A stretch of 5,170 bases of DNA from Erysipelotrichaceae bacterium (GTDB lineage Bacteria > Bacillota_I > Bacilli_A > Erysipelotrichales > Erysipelotrichaceae): positions 1-5,170 of the forward strand of contig DAIDML010000064.1 in assembly GCA_027449005.1 (NCBI GenBank). Reading direction: 5' to 3'. Shown piece by piece: positions 1 through 5,170 of the stretch; the stretch's first letter is position 1; each line of letters begins with the position of its first letter. The notes under the pieces are model-generated. The model was not told the DNA's origin. It searched no databases and saw only the letters and a list, made by a program, of their open reading frames with translations. The position numbers and the translations under genes are program-made.

Positions 1-1226
1 AAAAAAGCCAATGTCAGTGAGAAAATCACTTTACGACGAAGTTGTAAAACAATGAGAATGTTAACTAGAACAGGTGATACTACTGATAGTATGGCTTGAA
101 TACTTGAAGTTCTTAATACTTCTCCACCAATAAAAGCATAATCAAGATAGAAAATATAATAGATTTCTTCTGCGAAAACAAAGAGTCCACACACCATTGG
201 TAATCCAATAAAAAGCACTGTTTCTATCGCATCATAAACATGATTTCGCAAATCTTGTCGCTTATTCAGGGTAAAGGCTTCACTGATGTAAGGAATGATT
301 GCGATTGAAAATCCTAAAGCAAGTACAAGTGGAATAGAGGTTAGTTTCTTGGTGGTAAACATGATGATTGTAAACAATATGTTGACATCAACTTCACTTA
401 CACCTTGAGCTAACATGGTATTGTTGAAACCAAACAATGTTACCATTGATTCAAGATTACTTAAAACACTGACAATCAAAAAAGGAAGTGATATCGCAAA
501 AATTTCTTTAAGAAAAGTAATCCAGTTCAGTTTAATAGAAGTTGACTCAATTATATTGAGTTTTTTTATAATTCGTCTTTCTTTAATGAATAAATCAACA
601 ATCGCTATCCCTCCTGCAATGGATGCCGCAAGCATGGCCACATAAACTGCAACAATACGATCATGATTCAACACATTAACCAACAGTACACTGACTCCAA
701 GTAGAAAAGCGACACGAATAACTTGTTCTAAGACTTGTGATGATGCATAAATCCTCATTTCCTTCATGCCTTGCATAAAACTACGATACGAGGATAAAAC
801 AGGTGTAATGAACATGGCTAAAGCCACAAAACGAATCACTATGAGTGTAATCTCAAAAGATGATTGAGAAGCCTGTGAACCGATGATAAACGGCACAATC
901 CAAGGTGCAGTAAAATAGATGGTCACAAAAAAAAGAATACCTACTGAGAAGAGAACACGTTTCATGAATCGATTAATCATGAGCATCATAGGATAATCAT
1001 TTTTTGCGACATAACGTGAGATAAGTGTTGCTGCAGCAACAGGTAGTCCTGCAATAGCAAGCTGCAACATGAAATCATAAAAAGTATACCCATAACTATA
1101 AAATGCAGTGTTCTGTTGACCTGCAATTTGTATAAATGGAGAAACATATAGTATTCCAATAGCCTTAGTGATAAATATTCCAAGTGAACTGGTTAATCCA
1201 CTTAATATTAAGGAGCGTTTATTCAT
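1..1226 (-). CDS. SpoVB/YtgP-like polysaccharide or lipid II flippase, C-terminus cut by window edge
   Basis: An uninterrupted reading frame of 408 codons starts at ATG 1226 and runs off the left edge, so the end is missing. The product begins MNKRSLILSGLTSSLG and is very hydrophobic, with many membrane helices alternating with short basic loops. The segment with GYTFYDFMLQLAIAGLPVA (about residues 47-65) followed by SRYVA and a charged loop resembles the second-helix region of SpoVB/YtgP proteins of the MOP (MATE/MurJ-like) exporter superfamily. Known members move lipid-linked sugars such as lipid II across the cytoplasmic membrane for wall or polysaccharide synthesis. Family members are usually a little over 500 residues, so roughly the last fifth is absent. 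The start codon lies inside the end of the lipoprotein gene (8-bp overlap, ATGAATAA) and only a weak Shine-Dalgarno is visible, so translational coupling is likely. Family membership is fairly sure; the substrate is not known. Confidence 0.85.
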   Translation of the reverse strand, partial: MNKRSLILSGLTSSLGIFITKAIGILYVSPFIQIAGQQNTAFYSYGYTFYDFMLQLAIAGLPVAAATLISRYVAKNDYPMMLMINRFMKRVLFSVGILFFVTIYFTAPWIVPFIIGSQASQSSFEITLIVIRFVALAMFITPVLSSYRSFMQGMKEMRIYASSQVLEQVIRVAFLLGVSVLLVNVLNHDRIVAVYVAMLAASIAGGIAIVDLFIKERRIIKKLNIIESTSIKLNWITFLKEIFAISLPFLIVSVLSNLESMVTLFGFNNTMLAQGVSEVDVNILFTIIMFTTKKLTSIPLVLALGFSIAIIPYISEAFTLNKRQDLRNHVYDAIETVLFIGLPMVCGLFVFAEEIYYIFYLDYAFIGGEVLRTSSIQAILSVVSPVLVNILIVLQLRRKVIFSLTLAF

Positions 1227-1770
1227 TACCATTCAATCCATCTTCTATTTCAACTTCTTCAATAACATCCTGTGCTAAAAAATCAATATCGATAAGATAG
1301 TACTCTCTCATTTGATTCAGTTTATAGTAATCTTTCCAAGCAATCATCACTTTAAGTTGTAATTGTGGTGAAGTCGATGTCCCTGATAATAGGATCCCTT
1401 TAGGAAATCCCTTCTCACTGTTCACCTGATTTGGAACTAAATTAACATAAGGATCAAAAACACCTATGGATGGACTTAACACGCTCAGTGATTCAAAGTC
1501 TTGATTGTTCTCCACCATCACAACCACCACATCATACATTGCGACTAAAGGTTGATCAATGATTAGATCATAACGATAACTGTTCGATAGTTCATACTTT
1601 TCAACGTAAAGAGAAAAATAGTTTGATTCATTGAGAAAACGATCATTATCCAAAATAGAGAAATAATGACTTTCATAGACTGTTAATGCTCTTTCAAACG
1701 CTTCATCTCTAGGTTGATGTAAACAACCTGTAAGTAAGAAGAGAAGCGCAATCGACATTTTTTTAAACAT
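1219..1770 (-). CDS. small predicted lipoprotein of unknown function
   Basis: This 183-residue protein begins MFKKMSIALLFLLTGCLHQ: two lysines, a hydrophobic stretch and a lipobox (LTGC) with the lipidated cysteine at residue 16, a typical type II signal peptide. The mature part is expected to sit outside the membrane, anchored by lipid. It has many acidic and aromatic residues, a beta-rich-looking middle (residues about 60-140) and a strongly acidic C-terminus (EEVEIEDG). I recognise no family. The ATG at 1770 was chosen because GAGG (1778-1781) lies 7 nt upstream and the signal peptide then has normal length; an in-frame TTG at 1788 would lengthen it by six residues and lies within the -10 box. 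Its stop overlaps the flippase start, so the two are probably co-expressed and may act together at the envelope; that link is inference from context. Confidence 0.85.
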   Translation of the reverse strand: MFKKMSIALLFLLTGCLHQPRDEAFERALTVYESHYFSILDNDRFLNESNYFSLYVEKYELSNSYRYDLIIDQPLVAMYDVVVVMVENNQDFESLSVLSPSIGVFDPYVNLVPNQVNSEKGFPKGILLSGTSTSPQLQLKVMIAWKDYYKLNQMREYYLIDIDFLAQDVIEEVEIEDGLNGNE

Positions 1771-1777
1771 AAAAATA

Positions 1778-1820
1778 CCTCGCGTCAATTATATCACATC
1801 ATGACTTCCTCAACGCGAGG
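1778..1820 (-). terminator. tyrS-distal hairpin, likely terminator, overlapping the lipoprotein ribosome site
   Basis: Arms CCTCGCGT (1813-1820 read on the minus strand) and ACGCGAGG (1778-1785) form a perfect 8-bp, GC-rich stem, extendable by one A-T pair, around a 27-nt loop. The stem begins 6 nt after the tyrS stop and is followed by TATTTTT, so it can act as a rho-independent terminator for leftward transcripts; on the other strand it is followed by TTTTT and could also stop rightward ones. The long loop is atypical. The 3' arm contains the GAGG Shine-Dalgarno of the lipoprotein, so in a read-through transcript that site would be paired. Confidence 0.6.
1788..1796 (-). promoter_or_regulatory. 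candidate extended -10 promoter for the lipoprotein-flippase pair
   Basis: On the minus strand this reads TGATATAAT, a consensus -10 hexamer with the TG extension. A possible -35, TTGAGG, lies at 1808-1813 but with only a 14-bp spacer, so the extended -10 would have to do most of the work. Transcription would start near 1781, giving a leader of about 11 nt with the GAGG ribosome site at its very 5' end. The box sits in the loop of the hairpin between tyrS and this gene. Confidence 0.5.
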
Positions 1821-1826
1821 TTTTTA

Positions 1827-3068
1827 CTATGTAAAATCAACTAAAATGTAATTCTTCTTACCTTTTCGAATAATGGTGTAGGCATGATGATAGGCCTCAC
1901 TTTGATGAATCTGTGCATGAATATCATCAACTTTGACTCCATTTACACTCACTGAACCTCCAGTGATGAGATCTCGAGCAAGTCGATTAGAAGTGGCAAG
2001 CTGTGATTGCACCAAGGCATCAATCAAGGAGATAGACGTCACTGCTTTAACTTTAAGTGCATCTTCAAATACTGCCTCAAGTTCAACTAATGATAAATCT
2101 TCAAAACGTTGATTAAAGTAAACATCTGATAATTTAATCGCATGATCTAACGCATCTTTACCAAAGACAATTTCTGTGAGTTCAAATGCTAATTGTTTTT
2201 GAGCTGTTCTTAAATGAGGAGCTGCAAGATGCTGTGCTTCAAGTTCAATGATTTCATCTATCGTCTTAAATGACAGACGTTTAATGAAATTGATAACATC
2301 ATCATCACTGACATTAATGAAGTATTGATAGAACACGTAAGGATGCGTCTTACTTGCATCCAACCATATGTTTTTACCCTCACTCTTCCCAAATTTTGAA
2401 CCATCGGCTTTTGTGATTAGAGGTTGTGTTAATCCATACACTTTCGCATCAGAGCCTTTTACTTTTCGAATCAGCTCAATCCCACTGGTCAAATTCCCCC
2501 ACTGATCTGAACCACCCACTTGCATTTCGCAATTGAGATGATTGTACAGATGCAACCAATCTGATGCTTGAAGAATGGTATACGTGAATTCAGTAAAAGA
2601 AATCCCTGTTTCTAATCTTGAAGCAACCACATCCTTGTTAATCATGTAGTTAACATTGAAATGTTTACCAAAGTCTCTTAGAAAAGTAAGTACACTGACA
2701 TCCTTAAACCAATCATAGTCGTTCACAAAGCCAATGGAAGCGTCCCCTACAATGTGTTTCATTTGCTTTGCTAAGGCTTGAACATTGTGTGCAATCACAT
2801 CCAAAGAAACTAAAGCCCGCTCAGTTGTTGGTCTTGGATCTCCAATCATGCCTGTTGCACCACCTAATAATGCGATTGGATGATGTCCTTGCATCGCAAA
2901 ACGTTTCAATAACAGCAATTGTTGAAGATGTCCAATATGAAGACTATCTGCTGTTGGATCAAATCCACAGTAAAGTGTAATGGGTTGATTTAATCGTTCT
3001 TTTAATCCTTCAGTATCAGAACAATCTTTAAATAAATTCCTAAATTGCAATTCTTCAATGAAATTCAT
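1827..3068 (-). CDS. tyrS: tyrosyl-tRNA synthetase (TyrS type)
   Basis: This cytoplasmic class I aminoacyl-tRNA synthetase charges tRNA-Tyr with tyrosine using ATP. The 413-residue product has the usual bacterial length. YCGFDPTADSLHIGH (residues 33-47) carries the HIGH ATP-binding motif at 44-47. GGATGMIGDP follows at 69-78. Y163, Q167 and D170 fit the tyrosine pocket, and GGSDQWGN is at 185-192. KFGKS at 225-229 is the TyrRS form of the KMSKS loop. The C-terminal part, about 347-413, is an S4-type RNA-binding domain with SNRLARDLI and VSVNG. All expected catalytic residues are present. The ATG at 3068 is preferred because AAAGGA lies 5 nt upstream; an in-frame ATG at 3092, inside a palindrome, has no ribosome site. 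The gene lies 36 bp downstream of ccpA on the same strand. There is no room for the T-box leader common on Firmicute tyrS genes. Confidence 0.97.
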   Translation of the reverse strand: MNFIEELQFRNLFKDCSDTEGLKERLNQPITLYCGFDPTADSLHIGHLQQLLLLKRFAMQGHHPIALLGGATGMIGDPRPTTERALVSLDVIAHNVQALAKQMKHIVGDASIGFVNDYDWFKDVSVLTFLRDFGKHFNVNYMINKDVVASRLETGISFTEFTYTILQASDWLHLYNHLNCEMQVGGSDQWGNLTSGIELIRKVKGSDAKVYGLTQPLITKADGSKFGKSEGKNIWLDASKTHPYVFYQYFINVSDDDVINFIKRLSFKTIDEIIELEAQHLAAPHLRTAQKQLAFELTEIVFGKDALDHAIKLSDVYFNQRFEDLSLVELEAVFEDALKVKAVTSISLIDALVQSQLATSNRLARDLITGGSVSVNGVKVDDIHAQIHQSEAYHHAYTIIRKGKKNYILVDFT

Positions 3069-3073
3069 ACAGG

Positions 3074-3079
3074 TCCTTT
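3074..3079 (-). promoter_or_regulatory. ribosome binding site deciding the tyrS start
   Basis: The minus strand reads AAAGGA, 5 nt before the ATG at 3068. The same AAAGGA with 5-nt spacing precedes ccpA (4109-4114). This fixes the tyrS start at 3068 instead of the upstream in-frame ATG at 3092. Confidence 0.8.
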
Positions 3080-3086
3080 CGTTTAA

Positions 3087-3106
3087 AAACATCCATATGG
3101 ATGTTT
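3087..3106. repeat. perfect 20-bp palindrome between ccpA and tyrS; weak terminator or operator
   Basis: The sequence is a perfect palindrome with core CATCCATATGGATG flanked by AAA and TTT. It overlaps two bases of the ccpA stop codon and ends 18 bp before the tyrS start. As leftward RNA it would fold into a stem of up to 8 bp with an AUAU loop followed by five U residues, which resembles a weak rho-independent terminator (only three G-C pairs). As DNA it looks like a dimeric-regulator operator, and a TATAAA element lies directly upstream of it at 3104-3109 on the minus strand. It does not match the cre consensus, since the centre is ATAT and not CG. Confidence 0.6.
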
Positions 3107-4103
3107 ATAAGTTAATCAATGATGATTGACGGCGGTTAAAGACATAGCTAAGTTCTATCTCTTTCTCACTAAGCACTTCATTATGCAAGAGTTTTGTCAT
3201 GATACGCATCGCTACCGCACCTAAATCATAAGATGGAATAACAATCGATGATAACTGCGGTCTTACCATTGCGTTATACTTAGTATCAATCATACAGATG
3301 ACCTCACACTCTTGAGGAACAGTGATGTTGTTTTCACTTGCAGCATTGATGGTCGCAAGCGCTTGTGAATCACGATGAGTGAGAATAAGGTCATGTTTGT
3401 GATCCTTAAAATATCCTTTTAAAAATTCATAGGATGAGCGATAGTTGCTTGGGATTTGAACAAAGGTGAATCCTTCTTTGTTGGCTTCGTCAAAAGCACG
3501 TTGTGCTCCTTTGACCATTTGTGAAATCGCAAATGGATTTTTTCTATCTTCAATAATCGCCACTTTATTCTTCTCTACATCCAGATAAGCTTTAGTCACA
3601 TCATAGGATGCTTTTTCAATATCTACAAAAACACTGGCAATGCTTTCATCTGACATTTTGTTTCCAATTAACACAATTGGGTATTGATATCGTTTGAGTT
3701 CTGATAACTCATCATAAAGTAGTTTATCGTTGTATATAATTACTCCATCAACACGTGACTTAATGATGTTTTCAATGGTTTCATTGATTTCAAGAATACC
3801 TTCAGTGGTGGTGTGAAGCACAATCGAATACTTATAAATTTTCGCAACATCGAGTAAACCATTGATGATTTGACCCGTTACGTTAAAACTAGCTTCGGGA
3901 ACAACCAAAGCAATGGTGGTCGTTTTTTGAAGCGCTAAACCTTGTGCTACCGCATTTGGTTTATATCCAAGTTTTTCAATCGCCTCTTGAACTTTAACAC
4001 GCGTATCTTCACGAACGATTTCTAATCCATTAATAACTCGAGAAACAGTAGCTAAGGAGACATTGGCTTCATTCGCAACATCATAAATTGTAACACGTTT
4101 CAT
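3105..4103 (-). CDS. ccpA: LacI-family catabolite control protein CcpA
   Basis: This 332-residue cytoplasmic transcription factor has the usual CcpA length. Residues 1-26 (TIYDVANEANVSLATVSRVING) form the LacI helix-turn-helix and are close to the CcpA version. PNAVAQGLA (49-57) is the hinge helix with the groove-inserting leucine L56. The rest is a periplasmic-binding-protein-like effector domain. MVRPQLSSIVIPSYDLGAVAMR near residues 279-300 closely follows the matching CcpA segment. Arg300 and Lys304 align with the residues (303 and 307 in Bacillus megaterium CcpA, from memory) that contact phosphoserine-46 HPr. CcpA with HPr-Ser-P binds cre sites to regulate carbon use. The middle of the effector domain is more divergent, so another LacI paralogue is possible. 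AAAGGA lies 5 nt before the ATG, and the stop of the upstream gene is 1 bp before that ATG, so the genes are operonic. A cre-like site sits at the operon promoter. Confidence 0.88.
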   Translation of the reverse strand: MKRVTIYDVANEANVSLATVSRVINGLEIVREDTRVKVQEAIEKLGYKPNAVAQGLALQKTTTIALVVPEASFNVTGQIINGLLDVAKIYKYSIVLHTTTEGILEINETIENIIKSRVDGVIIYNDKLLYDELSELKRYQYPIVLIGNKMSDESIASVFVDIEKASYDVTKAYLDVEKNKVAIIEDRKNPFAISQMVKGAQRAFDEANKEGFTFVQIPSNYRSSYEFLKGYFKDHKHDLILTHRDSQALATINAASENNITVPQECEVICMIDTKYNAMVRPQLSSIVIPSYDLGAVAMRIMTKLLHNEVLSEKEIELSYVFNRRQSSLINL

Positions 4104-4104
4104 A

Positions 4105-4605
4105 CTAGTCCTTTCTTATCCATGCTTTGAGCGATTGTAGTTGTTCATCAATCTTGGATTTTAGTGTTTGAATGTCTTCTTCTAACGGTTTTGCATCAAC
4201 CCAAGCTTTAAATCCATGAGTTAATGCTTCAATGCTGCTTTGAATTTGTTGTCCATGATTGGTTTTAAAATCATTGAACCATTGATCAAATGTGGATTGA
4301 ACTGATGAGATGGTTTCCTCAATTGAATTAGTAAGTTGATACTTCTCATTCAGTGATGATAATCTAGTTTGTAAACGATTCAAGGATTCATTAAGTGTTC
4401 GCTTTGATTCTTCAATGGATTTCTTGACATCTTCATCTTCCAGTTTTTGCTTTATAGTTTCAGTGACTGATTGAGTCAATGATAAAGCCGATGTTTTGAA
4501 TTGATGATATATCTCCTGAAGTTGTGAGTAATCAACAGAGGATACCTTGTCTTTTAAATCGATTAATTCCTGTTCTAGTTTTTCTAATAGTTCATTGAGG
4601 GTCAT
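4105..4605 (-). CDS. soluble coiled-coil protein of unknown function in the ytxH position
   Basis: The 166-residue product begins MTLNELLEKLEQELIDLKDK. It is almost entirely predicted helix, with leucine-rich heptad-like spacing and alternating acidic and basic residues, interrupted only by short breaks (around NHGQ and AKPLEED). It has no signal peptide, membrane segment or cysteine. The gene order resembles ytxG-ytxH-ccpA of Bacillus, but YtxH has an N-terminal membrane helix that is missing here, so I do not use that name. The start at ATG 4605 overlaps the upstream gene by 14 bp. AAAGGAG ends 12 nt before it, a longer spacing than usual, and no better start codon lies between; an in-frame extension to 4659 would run through the upstream gene without a nearby ribosome site. 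It may pair with the membrane protein encoded just upstream, but that is inference from overlap. Confidence 0.8.
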   Translation of the reverse strand: MTLNELLEKLEQELIDLKDKVSSVDYSQLQEIYHQFKTSALSLTQSVTETIKQKLEDEDVKKSIEESKRTLNESLNRLQTRLSSLNEKYQLTNSIEETISSVQSTFDQWFNDFKTNHGQQIQSSIEALTHGFKAWVDAKPLEEDIQTLKSKIDEQLQSLKAWIRKD

Positions 4606-4954
4606 TTGGATTTTGATCTCCTTTATTGAAGAAAGAACCAATCGCATCTTTAAGAACACTCATGTTTGAAATGAGAATTTCTATGAGTCCTTTAACAAAA
4701 CTTTCTGAGAATGCCCCCACTTGATCCACTCCTCGAGAAATGTTAGTAATGGTGGTCACTGGTGCTTTCATTTGTTCAAGATAATCTTCAAGAATAATCA
4801 GTGATCGATCCACACTTTCAATGGTTTGATTCAGTTTCTTAACCAATTTAATGAGGACAATAAAAAGATAAATTAAAAAATACAAGGCAATAGCCCCTAA
4901 GACAGGTATTAGTAATACAGAAATTGAATTTAATATTGTGAGTAATTGATCCAT
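4592..4954 (-). CDS. small one-helix membrane protein, DUF948/YtxG-like
   Basis: The 120-residue product begins MDQLLTILNSISVLLIP. It has one long hydrophobic segment (about residues 11-35) followed directly by KLVKKLNQ, so the C-terminal part should be cytoplasmic. Residues 36-90 look helical, with the spaced pattern LNQTIESVDRSLIILEDYLE seen in DUF948 (YtxG-like) proteins; the tail NKGDQNPNDPQ is polar. DUF948 membership is suggested by this layout and by its place upstream of a helical protein and ccpA; function is not known. The start at ATG 4954 is set by AGAGG (4962-4966), 7 nt upstream. An in-frame TTG at 5002 lies within the -35 box and is rejected. It is the first gene of the leftward operon. 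Confidence 0.82.
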   Translation of the reverse strand: MDQLLTILNSISVLLIPVLGAIALYFLIYLFIVLIKLVKKLNQTIESVDRSLIILEDYLEQMKAPVTTITNISRGVDQVGAFSESFVKGLIEILISNMSVLKDAIGSFFNKGDQNPNDPQ

Positions 4955-4973
4955 AAAATAACCTCTTTTACTT

Positions 4974-5002
4974 ATTATAGACATTATTGAAACAATTTTC
5001 AA
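4974..5002 (-). promoter_or_regulatory. strong sigma-A-type promoter of the ytxG-like/ccpA/tyrS operon
   Basis: On the minus strand the -35 box TTGAAA (4997-5002, 5 of 6 to consensus) and the -10 box TATAAT (4974-4979, 6 of 6) are separated by exactly 17 bp. Transcription should start near 4967, giving a leader of about 13 nt in which the AGAGG ribosome site is at the extreme 5' end. Confidence 0.88.
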
Positions 5003-5008
5003 TAGAAT

Positions 5009-5022
5009 AGAAAGCGCTTTAG
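5009..5022. promoter_or_regulatory. cre-like operator, probable CcpA binding site
   Basis: The 14-mer AGAAAGCGCTTTAG matches the ideal palindromic cre (TGAAAGCGCTTTCA) at 11 of 14 positions, including the whole AAAGCGCTTT core (5011-5020). Its edge is 6 bp upstream of the leftward -35 box and its centre is about 48 bp upstream of the expected start site. It lies about 95 bp upstream of the start expected for the divergent rightward gene. Because ccpA is the third gene of the leftward operon, autoregulation is the natural reading. Confidence 0.72.
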
Positions 5023-5048
5023 TTGAGAAACCGAATTATTAAAGTAAA

Positions 5049-5072
5049 TTCCGATTTGTAAAAAATACGGAA
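5049..5072. repeat. inverted repeat upstream of the rightward promoter
   Basis: TTCCG (5049-5053) and CGGAA (5068-5072) form 5-bp perfect arms whose centres are 19 bp apart. The inner bases ATTT and AAAT extend the symmetry with a one-base bulge. No U-run follows on either strand, so a terminator is unlikely. It ends just before the rightward promoter and could be an operator for that gene, but chance is not excluded. Confidence 0.35.
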
Positions 5073-5094
5073 GTTAGTATGAGAAGTTTAGAAG

Positions 5095-5103
5095 TGATAT
5101 GAT
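5095..5103 (+). promoter_or_regulatory. extended -10 promoter for the rightward gene
   Basis: TGATATGAT gives a TATGAT -10 (5 of 6) with the TG extension. The -35 region is poor: TTAGTA at 5074-5079 with an 18-bp spacer matches at only 3 of 6 positions. The expected start near 5110 leaves a leader of about 27 nt. The weak -35 would fit an activated or modest promoter. Confidence 0.55.
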
Positions 5104-5123
5104 TTCTATGTTTCCTACAGGGG

Positions 5124-5130
5124 AAGGAGG
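5124..5130 (+). promoter_or_regulatory. consensus ribosome binding site of the rightward gene
   Basis: AAGGAGG is a perfect Shine-Dalgarno 6 nt before the ATG at 5137. It is the strongest in the window and the main reason to call a gene there. Confidence 0.8.
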
Positions 5131-5136
5131 AAAAGT

Positions 5137-5170
5137 ATGGCACCATGGAAACATTTTAATCATGACCAAA
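5137..5170 (+). CDS. start of a rightward gene, product not recognised
   Basis: Only the first 11 codons are present (MAPWKHFNHDQ) before the window ends, too few to name a product. The call rests on the perfect AAGGAGG 6 nt upstream, an extended -10 at 5095-5103 and the divergent layout with the leftward operon. The N-terminus is polar, with no sign of a signal peptide so far. It shares a roughly 180-bp control region with the ccpA operon, including the cre-like site, so it may be subject to carbon control; that is inference. Confidence 0.7.
   Translation, partial: MAPWKHFNHDQ

Noticed and set aside
415..645. 76-codon rightward open frame
   Set aside because: It lies antisense inside the flippase gene, has no ribosome site and shows no recognisable protein features.
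986..1183. 65-codon leftward open frame
   Set aside because: It is a shifted frame inside the flippase gene, whose own frame runs uninterrupted and matches a known family.
2768..2980. 70-codon rightward open frame
   Set aside because: It is antisense to the HIGH-motif region of tyrS and has no start signals.
3069..3092. N-terminal extension of tyrS by eight residues from ATG 3092
   Set aside because: That ATG lies in the palindrome without a ribosome site, and the ATG at 3068 has AAAGGA at good spacing and fits the family N-terminus.
3920..3940. Second cre-like core (AAGCGCT) near the 5' end of ccpA
   Set aside because: It matches the cre at only about 8 of 14 positions, has lost its symmetry and is explained by coding for GLALQK.
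4606..4659. Extended start of the coiled-coil protein
   Set aside because: It would overlap the upstream gene by 68 bp with no ribosome site; ATG 4605 at least has AAAGGAG upstream.
5112..5130. Possible hairpin TTCC/GGAA covering part of the rightward ribosome site
   Set aside because: The stem is only 4 bp and most of AAGGAGG stays unpaired, so control by this fold is not supported.

Overview
The window is AT-rich. It carries a compact leftward run of genes with a classic low-GC Gram-positive (Firmicutes) look: AGGAGG-type ribosome binding sites, a CcpA-type LacI regulator, a lipoprotein with a Gram-positive-style lipobox, and a SpoVB/YtgP-like flippase. The gene order (DUF948-like membrane protein, helical protein, ccpA, tyrS) recalls the ytxG-ytxH-ccpA-...-tyrS neighbourhood of Bacillus. 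Protein divergence and extreme compactness would fit a reduced-genome lineage such as Erysipelotrichia, but this placement is a guess from style and not from a marker gene.

Layout from right to left. A divergent promoter region (4955-5136) has a near-consensus leftward promoter and a cre-like palindrome. It also has an inverted repeat, and a rightward extended -10 serving a gene that begins at 5137 and leaves the window. Leftward come a small one-TM membrane protein (4592-4954), an overlapping soluble coiled-coil protein (4105-4605), ccpA (3105-4103), a perfect 20-bp palindrome, and tyrS (1827-3068). A hairpin follows that contains a candidate promoter in its loop and a Shine-Dalgarno in its 3' arm. 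Beyond it lie a small lipoprotein (1219-1770) and, overlapping it by 8 bp, a polysaccharide/lipid II flippase-family protein (1-1226) truncated by the window edge.

How it fits together: the cre-like site directly upstream of the operon promoter suggests that the CcpA-like protein regulates its own operon, and perhaps the divergent gene. tyrS has no room for a T-box leader and seems tied to the ccpA transcript or to a weak local promoter. The lipoprotein-flippase pair looks translationally coupled and belongs to cell-envelope work. No mobile element, CRISPR array, tRNA or rRNA was seen. I see no clearly new multi-gene system. The unusual material is regulatory: overlapping terminator/promoter/RBS signals, very short leaders and the palindromes.
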